Below are positions 1-11,501 of a stretch of DNA of 64,000 nt, piece by piece (the first letter of the stretch is position 1; every line of letters starts with the position of its first letter). The translations under genes and the position numbers were made by a program. A model generated the notes under the pieces. It was not told the DNA's origin. It did not search any database and saw nothing but the letters and a program-made list of their open reading frames with translations. Origin of the DNA: Darksidea phi (taxonomy: Eukaryota; Ascomycota; Dothideomycetes; Pleosporales; Lentitheciaceae); the NCBI GenBank assembly GCA_030770425.1, contig JASJFT010000019.1, positions 248,001 through 312,000 on the forward strand. Direction: 5' to 3'.

Positions 1-291
1 GAGCTGTTCATATGAATGTCGGTTTATTCGCTTTGTGGGAAGATGTTGATGCGCGGGGTCCTGGAAAAGGACACTGCGATCCTAACTAGTTTTCCTTTGT
101 TAGACAGAGCAAGAGCGAATTCTTTTCAACCCTTCCAAAACGTTGAACGAATACCAATATCACAAGAACTTTTTTAAGAGTTCACATAATCAAATCCTAG
201 GTCGCCAGAAATGGCAAGAGCAGCAAGACCACAGCTGTGACGACGTGTGAGAGAGCATCTATCATCAGAGCAACACATACGAAACTACTAT

Positions 292-2424
292 TCACACCAA
301 GACCACATCTCCCACCTTTCCTTCAACCTCCTTCCAAAGCTCTCCTCGCATAACGCCATGAACATACGAGTCTCCAATAACTTCCCACCTTTTTTCCCTG
401 TCACCTTCCACCTCCCTCAGCACAAAAGGCACCCTTGCACCCTGCAATAACCACATCGCATCGCCAACTTCCGCACTATCGGGTACTAAGGCTAGGTACC
501 CGTTCTGTGTTCTGGCTACACGGCGCTGGTGCAATTTTTGGTTTATTGCTCCGCTAAAGTCACTAGTCCAGCCATGTTCGACAGGGACGCTGGGCGGGCT
601 TGGTGGAATGGCGTCCGGGTCGGTGGGGTCGAAGGTTGACAGGCTGATGATTTCAGAGCTGTAGAGACATGACTGGGCCTGAAAGGAGCGGGTGGTAGTT
701 GGTTGATCGGTGTCGACTTGTGCAAGATTGGCGTTGCAAGTACATGTAACGGATTCGAGGTGGCGCACTTCATCTAACGAGAGTATGAAACCACTTTCAT
801 CTGTTTCGGCGAGCTTTTTGATGTCTTGGAGTATCGGTAGAGCTGCGGCATCGTAAGATGGTCCCGTATCGGCTAGGTCCGAAAACCAACACACTTGATG
901 TAGATGACGAATAAGCGCGAAACACGTATCCCTCCTTACTATCTCCTTGAGGTTTTGGATAGCTTTGTAGTTGGCGACAGTTTTGGAATCAATCTCGTTG
1001 GCGACAAGGGTATAGATGAGTGCTTCGCCGCGCGTTTGGCCTGTCGGATAAACCAAGGGTAACTTGAGTGCCATCGACATCCATATAGGATCATACCCAA
1101 CGCCTAGCCCATGCCATCCCGATGGCTCAGCAAGCTCGACAATAGAATCCATCTCTATACCTCTTACATGTAATTCACCGAAGCTTTCAGGCTCCACGGT
1201 CACCAGCGGAGCGACCGACCCAAACGAAGCATCATGTGGGCAGGAAGTATATGCCATTTCCTGCTGTCGTCCAGTCCCAACTTCAAACTCCCCAATCCAA
1301 CTCGGAAACGTTGGATACGTTCTTTGGGCTCTATCCGCTACCCAACTCAGAATATTCAACGTACGTGTCTCGTTGATATAAAGACGTATGGCCTGGCTGA
1401 ACACTTCCTCAACACTTCTACGGTAATCTGGTTCAATACCGACCATATATGGAGGGACGATACCAAGAATAGAATAAAATTTGTCCTTGGGATCGAAGCA
1501 GCTCGAAAGTCTGGTTGACCCCAAGAGCAGTTCGAATGATGAGTAAGAAGAAAGGGCGGGGTCCTCGGCTGTTTTTCGCTTGCGTCGATGGCTGTTGATG
1601 TCTATAATTGCGCTCTCATATTGGAAACTGCGACGAGTCCTTGCTGGTAGGATTAACGCCTGTCCGATATCATCGTATACTCTAATTTGTCGAATGTAGC
1701 GAATAATTAAGGCCACTTGGTGCAGGTCATCGAGCTGGAGTTCTACGGGTCCACAGAGTATTCGCAAGGACCGAGCTAATATGATTTCTTGAAGAACCCA
1801 GCAGCGAAAGAAATAACGTCGTGCGAGAAAGCGTGTTAAGCTCGTGTACTGTACGACTGGTATCGCATCTATCTCCGCCATGTTTTCCCCGTTCAGCTGA
1901 GGATTCAGAGCGATCAATTGATGCATGAGCGGGATAGCAACCTCACTATCTTCATCCATTGGCCCTAACCACGAAATAACCAGTGAAGCTTTACCATAGA
2001 TTTGCGACATCATGGCGACCTGTGAATTTCGTTCTTCGATATCCTTTTGGTTGATACACAAAGAGTCGACCCATAGGTACTGTCTTTCTTTCTTCTCGCT
2101 CCCATTATCGAGTTGTCGTTTCAGTATAGCCCTGAGTGCAGTGTTGAGATTGGCTGTGATGCTTGCTTGTACGCCGTTGCAGATGATCGGAATAGGCGCA
2201 GCGGGTGGTGTCTTCTCATACCAGAGCCGGAAGATAGGGTCCCCCCATGTGTAAGAGAGGGCGTGGAAGTCAAAATCTTCTCCTTCCAGATTTACTGGGT
2301 GGAGCGTACATTGTATTGGCAAGTTTCCATCCAATAGTGGCTGGAAAGAAAGGACGCGTATGTGTGTTTTCGTCGGCAATGCTTGGTACATGTCTTCTAT
2401 GCTATCTGCTGACTGTAGCACCAT
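292..2424 (-). CDS. HET-domain (heterokaryon incompatibility) protein
   Basis: Single uninterrupted 710-codon frame from an ATG. The N-terminal third carries the three blocks of the fungal HET domain: ALSYTWGDP at residues 55-63, LWVDSLCINQKDIEERNSQ at 117-135 and IYGKASLVISWLGP at 142-155. HET proteins act in non-self recognition between fungal individuals and can trigger cell death on fusion; most family members have no assigned partner. The C-terminal 450 residues show no motif I recognise apart from a closing segment (about 640-700, GYLALVPDSAEVGD) that is common near the end of HET proteins and suggests the gene is complete. It has no intron and no obvious operon-like partner. Family call is firm; specific allelic role is unknown. 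Confidence 0.93.
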   Translation of the reverse strand: MVLQSADSIEDMYQALPTKTHIRVLSFQPLLDGNLPIQCTLHPVNLEGEDFDFHALSYTWGDPIFRLWYEKTPPAAPIPIICNGVQASITANLNTALRAILKRQLDNGSEKKERQYLWVDSLCINQKDIEERNSQVAMMSQIYGKASLVISWLGPMDEDSEVAIPLMHQLIALNPQLNGENMAEIDAIPVVQYTSLTRFLARRYFFRCWVLQEIILARSLRILCGPVELQLDDLHQVALIIRYIRQIRVYDDIGQALILPARTRRSFQYESAIIDINSHRRKRKTAEDPALSSYSSFELLLGSTRLSSCFDPKDKFYSILGIVPPYMVGIEPDYRRSVEEVFSQAIRLYINETRTLNILSWVADRAQRTYPTFPSWIGEFEVGTGRQQEMAYTSCPHDASFGSVAPLVTVEPESFGELHVRGIEMDSIVELAEPSGWHGLGVGYDPIWMSMALKLPLVYPTGQTRGEALIYTLVANEIDSKTVANYKAIQNLKEIVRRDTCFALIRHLHQVCWFSDLADTGPSYDAAALPILQDIKKLAETDESGFILSLDEVRHLESVTCTCNANLAQVDTDQPTTTRSFQAQSCLYSSEIISLSTFDPTDPDAIPPSPPSVPVEHGWTSDFSGAINQKLHQRRVARTQNGYLALVPDSAEVGDAMWLLQGARVPFVLREVEGDREKRWEVIGDSYVHGVMRGELWKEVEGKVGDVVLV

Positions 2425-3907
2425 CTCTATAATATGATTTAGCTACCAAGTTGCCGTTGTTGCAGTACTTGTTGGCTGAGAGAGCGTCGATATACCTGAG
2501 GTGGGATGGAGCTTTTGAGATCTCTTGAAAATGCAAGCGGGGCAAGTCGCTGCACAAGCGGGGCTGAAAAATGCTTACGTGATATTACATGTAGTTCCTC
2601 GTCATAATACAACGTAAAAGGCTAGTTCAAAAAGTACGCAACTCTCGGCCACTCATATCGAAACGGCTTAGCGTTCCCCAACCTATGCTTTACTCCGCTC
2701 CAGGCCAATGAACAATCACATTTTTCGCAACACTCTTCTTGATGCCTTCATGAAAGGACACCCGCACGTTTATGTAAACCAGTCCAAAACCGCTCCTGGA
2801 GGTCCCAATGCTAAGGAACCCAGATAGGCAGAAGCGGCGGTGTGTGAGCTCTGCCGCGCCAGCACAAGCCTCGCACTGATGCTCTTCGAAAAAGTAATGG
2901 CCGTGGAGAAGCCAGCGAGTCTCTACTAGAAAGATTCTGGCGATGGTGTTGATAACCACAGCTCTCAGCTAGTCGTTGGAGTATTGCGGCCATCCCGCTT
3001 CCTCTATGGCGATATTGAGAAACTTAGTTGTGATTCTGTCACCTTCTTTGTTTTTGTAGTCGATGTTGGGACGGTGTACTGTGGCTAAGTGTCAGAGTTA
3101 AATTCAGGTTGATGGCGTAAGAACCGAGGACGTATAGAGATAACGATGTTTTCGTAAGGACTTGAGGTGTAGATCGAACCGATGCTGTTGCGGACAGGCA
3201 CTAGAATCGATGGCACTGGTGCTGCATCTCGCTTCGGTCGTTCCGCATACTCGTCTTCAATAGGATCTAGAAGCAATCCACATCTATGCCAATTCTGCTA
3301 GAGCCACGAGGTGGATACGCGAAGCTCGAGAGGAACTGATCGCTGCGATCTGCGCTGCTAATTGCGGGGGCCGAAGCGGTGGCCACGACGAAGAGCAGAG
3401 GCAAGTGTATCAAGATGCATTGGACGGAGGAATAGTCGTATGCGTTGCATGGGAAATGAAATTCCGAAAAAGATGGTAGAAAGAAAGAGCAAGACTTGAG
3501 ACGAGCATGCGACAAGCGAGAGGATTCGTGGATATGATGCAACTGACATGTTGTGAGGAAGAACAGGTGTACACTTTATGCTTTCTTGCATCGCGAGCAG
3601 AAAGAGAGACCGCGCGGGACGAGTATGCATATAAAAGGATCATTAAGAGATACATAAAAGCCGCCAAGAACGCACATATGACTTAACTTGACGGCAAGGA
3701 AAAGGGACGTAAACACATACAATGCAAAGTAGGAAAAGGTAGCTAGAAGAAATATTCAACAACATACAAGCCTCTAGGACCCCATCGGAAATAACCCCCC
3801 CAAGCCGCTAATAACAGTAGTTGTAAATCCATACATTGGAAACCGGAACGAAGTGATGGTGAAAAGAAAAATGCAAGCAATTGAAACTCACTATATATGC
3901 ATCCACA
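2425..3907. other. Intergenic, no supported gene
   Basis: About 1.5 kb between two minus-strand genes. Only short overlapping frames of 60-90 codons occur, with no family motif. It must hold the HET promoter and the 3' flank of the next gene. Confidence 0.5.
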
Positions 3908-4777
3908 CTACCAAAACCGATGTACCCTCCCCCTCGGACTAGCACACTCCTCCATCAAAGCCTTCCTACTCCTCTCCCCAACTATCCCCCTTCCAGCCCG
4001 TCCCCAATCAAACTTCTTCATCGCCTTCTTCTCCCACGGCCTCAGCGGCATCATAGACGCTTCAATGCCTATAGGAGAAGCAGGGTGAGCGTACACTTCA
4101 CCCTCTTTATCGTTTTCACCGCCATGGTTGCGGTCGGACTTGTAGGGTGTCTGGATAGGTGAGGGTGTGGGTTTGGGCTTTTTGTTCGGGGGGAGGGAGT
4201 TGCGAGTTTCTGATCTACGTTTGCGCTTGAGGCCTTTCTCGACCGTGTAAGTAGGGTTGTTGGTGGCGGGGTTGATGAAGGGGAGGATGCCGGCCGTTGG
4301 GACAATGGGTCTGGTGGAAGTGGTACCAGCTACTTTGCTTGAAGCGGGGAAAGAGGGTATGTCTACTGGGAAGAACCCTGCGTTGACCCATGCACTTTCC
4401 AACTCGTACTCGACCTCCTCCCTCAATCCATCATATTGCTCCTCCAGCGCCGACATTCTCCTTTCAACGTCCTCTTCTCGCACACTATCCGTGAACCAAC
4501 CTCGCGCTAGAGACTCGATCTGGCGCGACACTAAGATAAGTTGCTGGATTTTGCGGGCTAGAGGGACGGAGAGGAGGTGTGTTGTGAGGGCCTTGTTGGG
4601 AGGAGATGGTGTGCACTCCGCATGCTTGTGTGGAGAGGAGATGGAGCAGGTGTCGCATGGGGGGCATTGATGGCGGACCAGGCGAGATGGTGAGGGTACG
4701 AAAGCGAGCGGCGCCGGTTTGGGTGGTGGAGTGGGTTTGAAGTTGTAGGTTTTGATCTTAGTGGGTGAGGGGAACAT
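3908..4777 (-). CDS. Hypothetical nuclear-type protein, coiled coil and basic stretch
   Basis: A 289-residue frame; the open frame extends 17 codons further upstream but 4777 is its first ATG. It starts MFPSPTKIKTYNFKPTPPPK and is proline-rich up to about residue 55, followed by a Cys/His cluster (HQCPPCDTCSISSPHKH). Residues about 73-130 are predicted helical and may form a coiled coil (VERRMSALEEQYDGLREEVE). A bipartite basic stretch (GLKRKRRSE ... NKKPKP, about 185-205) looks like a nuclear localisation signal. The rest is low complexity. I do not recognise the family. Coding potential is supported by frame length and non-random composition only. Confidence 0.6.
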   Translation of the reverse strand: MFPSPTKIKTYNFKPTPPPKPAPLAFVPSPSRLVRHQCPPCDTCSISSPHKHAECTPSPPNKALTTHLLSVPLARKIQQLILVSRQIESLARGWFTDSVREEDVERRMSALEEQYDGLREEVEYELESAWVNAGFFPVDIPSFPASSKVAGTTSTRPIVPTAGILPFINPATNNPTYTVEKGLKRKRRSETRNSLPPNKKPKPTPSPIQTPYKSDRNHGGENDKEGEVYAHPASPIGIEASMMPLRPWEKKAMKKFDWGRAGRGIVGERSRKALMEECASPRGRVHRFW

Positions 4778-5568
4778 GTTGGTTGTGAGGTTTTGAGGCA
4801 GAGACGAAGTATCGTTGCAGGTGCTCAAGACGTAGTAGAAAAACGGTTGTCCAAATGTAGATGTGAAGCGTAGCGTTCGACGAGTACGATTGAAACGTTA
4901 TCATGCGCTGCTAATCTTGACAGGGTCGCATGTTGAATCAAAGCCGGCCTGCGCGCAAAATGGCATTGTTCCAGTCAAAGAAAAAGCCTTGAACAAACAA
5001 AGGAAGAGATAAATCAAGGAAATTTTACAATGTTGCTTGCTCAGCTTTGTCTTCCCGCATGTGATGAGGCTTCTATGCTATTGCGGGATAAGCCACCGCC
5101 GGAAAGTGATGTTGTGCGTGACCTGGGGCAACATCCTTCATGAAGCTGTCAGTGATTTGCATAATTTGCTAATTCCACAAGACGAAAACTAGGGTAGACG
5201 TACCTTGTGGCCTTGGAGACCGGGTTCATGGCTTTCATGACTGCATGTGTCTTTGACGTTTGTTATCCTTGTAAACAAGCGTGATCGATAAATATAACGA
5301 CCACGTCAATGGTTTCGGGTCTAACAACAATGGGCATTTAATTTCTCAACATTGTGCAACACGAGCATTTAATCATCGCAATGAGCGGGTACAATCTGCT
5401 CCTCATCATCCCACTATCTACTGATATCGATCAGAGTAGACTGCACGAAGCGCGAGGAACTTGCTGTAGACCAGCGAGAAAGCCGAAATTTAGCGCTTCA
5501 TAGAACCAGCTCTCCGGAAGAGTTTAGGTAAGGTTTGCTCACCTTCAATCGTTGATCGATTAACTACA
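4778..5568. other. Intergenic between divergent genes
   Basis: About 790 bp separating a minus-strand and a plus-strand gene, so probably a bidirectional promoter region. No coding frame worth reporting and no clear TATA box was identified. Confidence 0.45.
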
Positions 5569-6522
5569 ATGTGTGTTAGCAGTAGGATAAGCCACCGGGA
5601 CGGACACTCCGGCTTCACGCCGTACCCACGGAGTGCGCGTGAGATTCAACGGCTTCGTGAGTCGTCTCAACGTGGTTCAAAGGTAAGTGCGCGTCCCCCT
5701 GTACAGGCAGGTCTCAAGTTCTGGGAGCTTGTGAAGACCAATCCATTCGCATTCGAGACTGAGGAGGATGCTCGCTCGGCTTTCTCGGACTTCTTCGGAG
5801 AAGAGGAGACGGCATTCTGTGCGAACCAAAGGCCGCGCTCCTCGGCTAGAGAGGTCGATGACTACATTAACCTGTTGGACCGGAATGTCGGAAAGCAGTC
5901 CAAGCTATCGAAGACTCTCCAGCTGGCGGAGGTTGTAGCTGACCAGCATAAGCGTAAGTACCATTGGGGAGTAGAGTCTGCACGTCAGTACGATCTGTCG
6001 CTGCCGTATGTCCTAGACATGCTGCGTCACATGTACGAGCGGTATGACACTGTCTCCTGCTACAGCATGGGGATGCTCGAGGTTGGGATGATCATTTATT
6101 ACCTCGAACCCTACACGCTGGGCCTAGACCAGAAGAATCAAGGGTGTGGAACCGCAACTGTGGGTGGCAGCCGCTTCGAAGCGCGCGTTCACCTCAAGGG
6201 ACGGTTCGGCATTGTAGTAGACAAGTACATACAGAGCGCCAAGGTAGCCGAAATCTTCACTTTCGGAAAGGAGGGGCTGGAGTCGAAGAACCCCAAGATC
6301 TGGCCCGAGTACGTCGGACTACGTGATGGGGAGGCCAAAGCGTTCTACAACCCGTCGCCCCGCGAGCCCTTGGAGGTGGCAAGCTCATGCTGCGAGATTG
6401 TTCCGACAAGCTCGGTGCATTTGGTGACGGACAAGGTCACGTTGAGCAACCAGATCCTGTGCGCGGGCTGGATCACCGCGGACTCCCTTAAGCGGCTACG
6501 GGCGATGATCAAGGAGATGTAG
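5569..6522 (+). CDS. Hypothetical protein, 317 aa
   Basis: Uninterrupted ATG-initiated frame of 317 codons. It has a basic, low-complexity N terminus (to about residue 45), then a mixed alpha/beta composition with a central hydrophobic segment (SMGMLEVGMIIYYLEPYTLG) that is too broken by charged neighbours to be a confident membrane span. Cysteine pairs occur near the C terminus (SSCCEIV). No signal peptide or catalytic motif is visible and I do not recognise the family. Whether an upstream exon exists cannot be decided from the sequence. Confidence 0.5.
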   Translation: MCVSSRISHRDGHSGFTPYPRSAREIQRLRESSQRGSKVSARPPVQAGLKFWELVKTNPFAFETEEDARSAFSDFFGEEETAFCANQRPRSSAREVDDYINLLDRNVGKQSKLSKTLQLAEVVADQHKRKYHWGVESARQYDLSLPYVLDMLRHMYERYDTVSCYSMGMLEVGMIIYYLEPYTLGLDQKNQGCGTATVGGSRFEARVHLKGRFGIVVDKYIQSAKVAEIFTFGKEGLESKNPKIWPEYVGLRDGEAKAFYNPSPREPLEVASSCCEIVPTSSVHLVTDKVTLSNQILCAGWITADSLKRLRAMIKEM

Positions 6523-7277
6523 AGCTGCTGAGTCGTTAAGTCGTGTTGGCACTGGTTGGCGAATTATGGCTGGACGGCTGGCGGCGATCTGTTTCTTGGT
6601 TCATGCTTGCAAGTCCCTCGGTTTAGTTAGAAATGTACGCAGCTTAGGCTGATTTCACTGTATCGCCAGCGTTGTGAAACTTTTGTGACGAGATGTCGAC
6701 GCGGAGGAATGATGGGCAATATGGCCTTGGGAGGACGTCAAGATGCGGGATCCCTGGTAGACACTAAGCCCAAAAATCGAGACGATGCGTATCTAAATAA
6801 TAAACAGAGAAGAGCCGACTCGAGGGATGCACAAAAGTGTGCAATGGACATGTGCTGCGGGAGGATGGTGAGACATGCGCAGCCGCGTTGCGCAAGCTTT
6901 CTCATCTCGGATCGCAGAAGGCTTGGACGAGGGTCGGCACATCTGGCCGCGTGCGTGTCTCGCCAACCGATGGGACCTGGGATGCACGTAATGAGTGGTG
7001 AGCAAGTGTGAGGCAGAGCTCTAGAGGACAACAAGCGGTGGTTCGCATAGCGCGCAGTGTCAGTGTGCAGTGTTCTAACAATAGCGGGGATCGGCCAGTC
7101 GTCATTGGGCATCCGTGCGCAGGAAGGTCTCAGCCTCGAAACGCGTGTTCGCAGTCGAGAGAGCAAGCAAATATCTATCTGCTCGCTGCCCAGACGCTCG
7201 CAGGCACTTATTACCCGTCGTTCCTTATTGGGGCCACTCCTCTCATTGCACACGTGGATATACCGGAATATGACACC
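6523..7277. other. Intergenic, no supported gene
   Basis: About 750 bp. Several overlapping frames of 70-170 codons run on both strands, but they lack composition or motifs typical of proteins and mostly overlap one another. It should contain the promoter of the next plus-strand gene. Confidence 0.45.
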
Positions 7278-8942
7278 ATGTTAGACGAGGCCCTACCCAG
7301 TAAGCTCCAGCCATTGCCGCCGTGAACACCAAAGATCAGCGTCCTAACGGCAGCAGCATTCTTTCTCAAGCAGGCCGCCGACAAGGTCAAGCACCACGAA
7401 TCCTTCCTCTTCACGCAGCATGGCTCCGACCCGGAGGCCGCATACGCCCTCACGTCGGTCGACCCCGCCTCCAACGATGCGAAGAACACTTACGCCGTAG
7501 CCCTGTTCGACTCACACAACCCCGCGATATTATACGGAGAGGTGCTGTCGAAGCCCGGCTGGTCACAACCTACTCTCTCGCAGGAGGAGATTCGCAGGAA
7601 TGGAGGAATCCCGCCGCCGCCGCAGCCCATCTTCCCTACCGAGTTCGCCATCCAGCTCTACAACCCGGACCAGCAGGTTCTCGTCAAGCAGCAGACGACG
7701 CGATGGAGCAGCACCGTCTCGTATGAGTTCAGCATGCCGCAGACCACATTCAGGACGCCGAGCTCGTCCAGCCTTGACCGCAGCCAGAACGACCCCGGCG
7801 CCGATGCTTCAACGCCACAGATAAACTTCGCGTGGAGGAAGGAAGGTAGGCTGGGCAAGGATATGACGTGCTATCTGACGGGCAAGTCGACGGACCCGAC
7901 AGGCAAGAAGGCAAAGAAGAGCAAGGAGCCCGACATTGCCGTCGCGCTATTTTCAGGTCTGAAGGAGGTGACCATCATGGAGTCGAACCTCTACCGCGTC
8001 GAGGTGGAGGACTACAAGGGACTGGAGGTGGTGCTGCTGCTAAGCGCGGCTGTCATCCGAGACTTGTTCTTTAGCAATCCCAGGGAGTCGTACCACATCG
8101 TCGACCCAGCCGGTCGCAAGAACAGCGGTGGCCTGAGGGGCAGAGCAGGGTCGTCTCCACTCGCGCCCGCAAGTATCACACCACCAGTCATGACACCCCA
8201 GCCTCCACCGCAAACCCAGCGACCTGCGCAACGACCTGTCCAACGACCTCCACAGCCTGTTAAAGGCGCCGCAACCAATGGACTCTACAACCAGCCCCAC
8301 AGTCCGCCCTCACGTAACGACGGCAAGCGCACATCTTTGCCTCCACTGCGTACAGCCAACCAACCTACGCAGCGACTCGATCCGCGAGCGCAATGGGAGA
8401 TTGATGCCGAGACAGCGCGGCTGAAAGCGCAGGTCGAGGCAGAAGCACGGGAGCAGAGGCGGCAGGAAGAGGTGAAGCGGAGGGCACGGCGGAAGCAGGA
8501 AGAAGAGGAGGAGAGAAAGACAAAACAGTTCCTCGAGAACGAGGAGCGCAAGCGGAAGCATGAAGAGAGCGAGCGCCGACGGAGAAGGGCCGAGGTAGAC
8601 AAAGAAACCGAACGTCTGCGCAAGCAGTTCGGAGATCAGAGCACTCTCCTTCCGCCAGCCCAACCACAGCAAAGACACTCTGCACCGCTGATCCAGGGTG
8701 CATGGACACACCCATCAGCCTCCACGGTACCCGCGCAATCCCATCGACCCAGTGCATCGTCGGGCCCGTACCTGCAGCCGCATGGCCCTCGGCCCGCAGC
8801 ATCGCAGAGTTCCTTTCTCAGCAATGGCCTCCCCAAGCTGAATGCCCAACAGAAGATGAAGAAGAAGAGCTTTTGGGGTTTGCGAAGCTCGAGCGAGGCG
8901 AATGCGAATACCCTGAAGAAAAAGCAGAGTAGCATGTTCTAG
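7278..8942 (+). CDS. Conserved fungal coiled-coil protein (one 5' intron)
   Basis: Two exons, 7278-7299 and 7354-8942, give 536 residues. The tiny first exon (MLDEALP) shares its frame with exon 2 but is cut off by a TGA at 7323. The 54-bp intron has a GTAAGC donor, a CTAAC branch site and a CAG acceptor, and removing it restores an open frame (TAFFLKQAADKVKHHE). Two CAGs in tandem (7351-7356) mean the acceptor could shift by one codon. Residues 1 to about 250 look globular (VALFDSHNPAILYGEVLSK). A Pro/Gln-rich linker follows. Residues about 352-434 form a long E/K/R-rich coiled coil, and the tail is Ser/Pro-rich. No enzyme motif is visible, so a scaffold or cytoskeletal role is only a guess. 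Confidence 0.75.
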
Positions 8943-9637
8943 TATGATATGGACCTGCATCGGCGTTGACGAAGAAAACGGATTGGGCATAGCATCTGCA
9001 TTGCTTGGCGTAGGTTTTCTGGCCTCCATCGGCTTTTCTCATTCGGTTTATTAGATATCTATGGCCTCGAATTCCCGCCTGAACATGCAAGCACATATCG
9101 CATTCATCTCCGTCTCATGTCCCATGTCTTCGTTCTTCCCCGCCGTCTCTCTCTTCGTGTAGATTCCCCGTGCGGCGCTTTTCCCACACCTCTGTCCGCC
9201 CGTCCGAAAGCAGACTAGACGCCAAGCGAAAGTGAGCACATTTGAGCAACATGGTCCTTCGTCTACCATGACGCCTACCCGCTTTCCAAACATTTTGTAT
9301 GCTGGCGTGCGGTCCGTGGGAGATGCAAACGATGGTTATTGGGCGCATTCCGGGGACAAGGAGGTCTAGATGCAATGTACCTTCCACAGCCACGGCGCTG
9401 GGAAGCGTGACAAGCGAATTGCTTGCACCGAGATGCAGTGGCCGGGGTCGATCGGCAGTAGCGTTGTGGAAGGTTCCTAGGACGTGCAGGTGGTATAAAG
9501 AGGTAGAGTTGCCGCAGGCTTAAGGAGAGAGCCTGTGACCTTTTCGCTGCGACTCAATTGTACGACCAGGACAGCTTTGGAAGCTTCGTCTTTTCATTCA
9601 AGAGCTATTTCGTGCCATTGGAGCTCAGAAGCCTATC
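8943..9637. other. Intergenic
   Basis: About 700 bp between two co-directional genes. It holds the 3' UTR of the coiled-coil gene and the promoter of the Bim1-like gene. No coding frame is supported. Confidence 0.45.
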
Positions 9638-10391
9638 ATGCTCTCCTTCATCCCGCTCGTGGCTCTTGTAGGCCTTGCGTCTGCCCACTTCAGAGTCCTC
9701 GAGCCCAAATGGCGCGGCGACTCGTTCGCTGACGATGCCTCGCAATGGGACTACCCATGTACGTCTCCTCCTCCAAACATCCCCCGCCCTATCTAATCCA
9801 CCCCCAGGCGCAAACATCTCCGAAACCACCGACCCGGCCAACCGCACCCTCTGGCCGCACACGGGCGGCTCGGTCAAGATCAACGGCTCGCACGAATGGG
9901 CCTTTACCTACGTGAACCTAGCCATCGGCACCAATGCGACCAACTTCAACATCTCGCTTGTCGAGGGCTTCAACCAGACGGGCAAGGGCATCTTCTGCAT
10001 CAAGGAAGCTGGCAGAAATGCTATTATGGAGGGCTTTGCCGCGGCGAATATTAGTATGGATAGTATGGAGGGCATGAATGCTACTGTGCAGGTCATTCAG
10101 ATTGGGCATTCGGGATCGAGTCTATATAATGTGAGTAATTTCTGTGGGTTCCTGGCGGGGGTTTCGGGTCTGGGGATGTGTTTGGAAGAAACTTGGCTGA
10201 CGTGGTGTGTGTAGTGTGCGGACATTCAGTTCAACTCTACAGCGACGCTACTTAGCGACGAGCAGTGCACGAATGGGACGGGCGTCTCCGGTGTCGCTAT
10301 CCAGAACGTTGTGGCGGGATCGGGGAGCTCGATTAGGCCTGTCGTGGGCGGTGGACTGCTTACTGGATTGATTACTTGGGTGTTATTGTAG
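9638..10391 (+). CDS. Secreted Bim1-like (X325/LPMO-like) copper protein, probable GPI anchor
   Basis: Three exons (9638-9758, 9808-10130, 10215-10391; introns 49 and 84 bp) give 206 residues. The first 16 residues are a signal peptide (MLSFIPLVALVGLASA). Cleavage would leave a histidine as residue 1 (HFRVLEPKWRGDSF), the hallmark of LPMO-like and Bim1/X325 proteins, where the N-terminal amine and His bind copper. Further support is the pattern WPHTGGSVKINGSHEWAF, four cysteines and many N-glycosylation sequons. The hydrophobic C terminus after a small-residue stretch (GSSIRPVVGGGLLTG) fits a GPI signal. Characterised relatives work in copper acquisition or on the cell surface rather than in polysaccharide cleavage. 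Intron removal is required to join the Cys codon at the first junction. Confidence 0.9.
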
Positions 10392-10570
10392 GAGTCTGGC
10401 TGTTGGATCTTGTGTTGACATGCACGGGATGAATGATAGGTAGGGCGTAAATGGACTAGAAAAGGCAGGGTTGATGGTGATGGATTGGATGTATGGAAAG
10501 ATACCACGACATGAGTTATGGATTGCTTTGATGTTATACTTGCTGAGTTAGCGAGCGTATTTCTTTTTAT

Positions 10571-11167
10571 GTGGTATATGTTGATGCTAGCCGGACCAAA
10601 CTCAGCCATCGTCCAATTGAGGACAAATCCCGCAAACATGCGGTCGCTCAAAGGCCGCCATCAAGCACTCAAAATTTCTCATCAGGACATATACGAGCGG
10701 CGAAAACATCATACCCTATCAATCAGGTTTTGGGCGCAGATAATGGGAGTTCTGCAACGGGGACTTCCCGCAAGGATGCTCACAACCCTTCGCTCCTCGC
10801 ATCTGGGGAGCAAAAAGGTTCTAAAGCATGTACAACTGAGAAATACAAGCGGACACGTCAATTGGTCCCTGAATCTAAGGTCACAGGAAACACTACGAGC
10901 TCAAATAATTCCAATCTACCATTTACCACTCCGAATGGCACAAAACCCGCCCCCGAGTCGAACCATTGGATTCACGAATTCGAGTTGAAGACGAAAGAAG
11001 GGATATTAGCAAGCTCGGTTCTAGCGAGCCCGACTAGGTGCAAACGCAAGTACGAAGATGAGGAGAGCTTCTCCGCACCCAGTCTCCAAGATCAGACATC
11101 TCGGAACATAAAACAAGCCCAATTCGATGCACCACCAAAGAAACAGGCGTGCGACATGCCATCCTAG
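10571..11167 (+). CDS. Possible hypothetical protein, 3' exon only
   Basis: A 198-codon open frame without any ATG near its 5' end. The composition is Ser/Thr/Asn-rich and ends in a basic cluster (RCKRKYEDEES ... APPKKQACDMPS) that looks like the disordered tail of a nuclear protein. The missing start means either an upstream exon that I could not place or a chance frame. An overlapping frame (10518-10988) does begin with ATG but reads as random. Confidence 0.25.
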   Translation: MVYVDASRTKLSHRPIEDKSRKHAVAQRPPSSTQNFSSGHIRAAKTSYPINQVLGADNGSSATGTSRKDAHNPSLLASGEQKGSKACTTEKYKRTRQLVPESKVTGNTTSSNNSNLPFTTPNGTKPAPESNHWIHEFELKTKEGILASSVLASPTRCKRKYEDEESFSAPSLQDQTSRNIKQAQFDAPPKKQACDMPS

Positions 11168-11501
11168 ATGGGATATATTCTCAAACATCAATTTTGTATA
11201 CCCGCAATGAGCTGGAACTAGCTGACACTGATGACTGTTTTCTAGACTCGAAAGTCCACCTCTTGTTCGATATCACAGTAATCTCGAATTGTACTGAGTG
11301 TCGAGGGGTGCGGATCACACCCTGGTTATCGGGGTTCTTTGCCAGAGAGTTCGGCATAAATACAAAATATTGAAACGCAGGGTGTGCAAACGATGAGAAG
11401 TAGAGTTAGAGAACACATAGGGAGAAGAATAGGATTCCACTACACGCACTCTCTTCCTATGTCATACAGTTTGCCAAAGCCTATCTTTCTTGTCTCCAAT
11501 G

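Noticed and set aside
7658..8802. Several 60-145-codon minus-strand frames opposite the coiled-coil gene
   Set aside because: They are shadows of the GC-rich coding strand, with Arg/Ser/Leu-rich composition.
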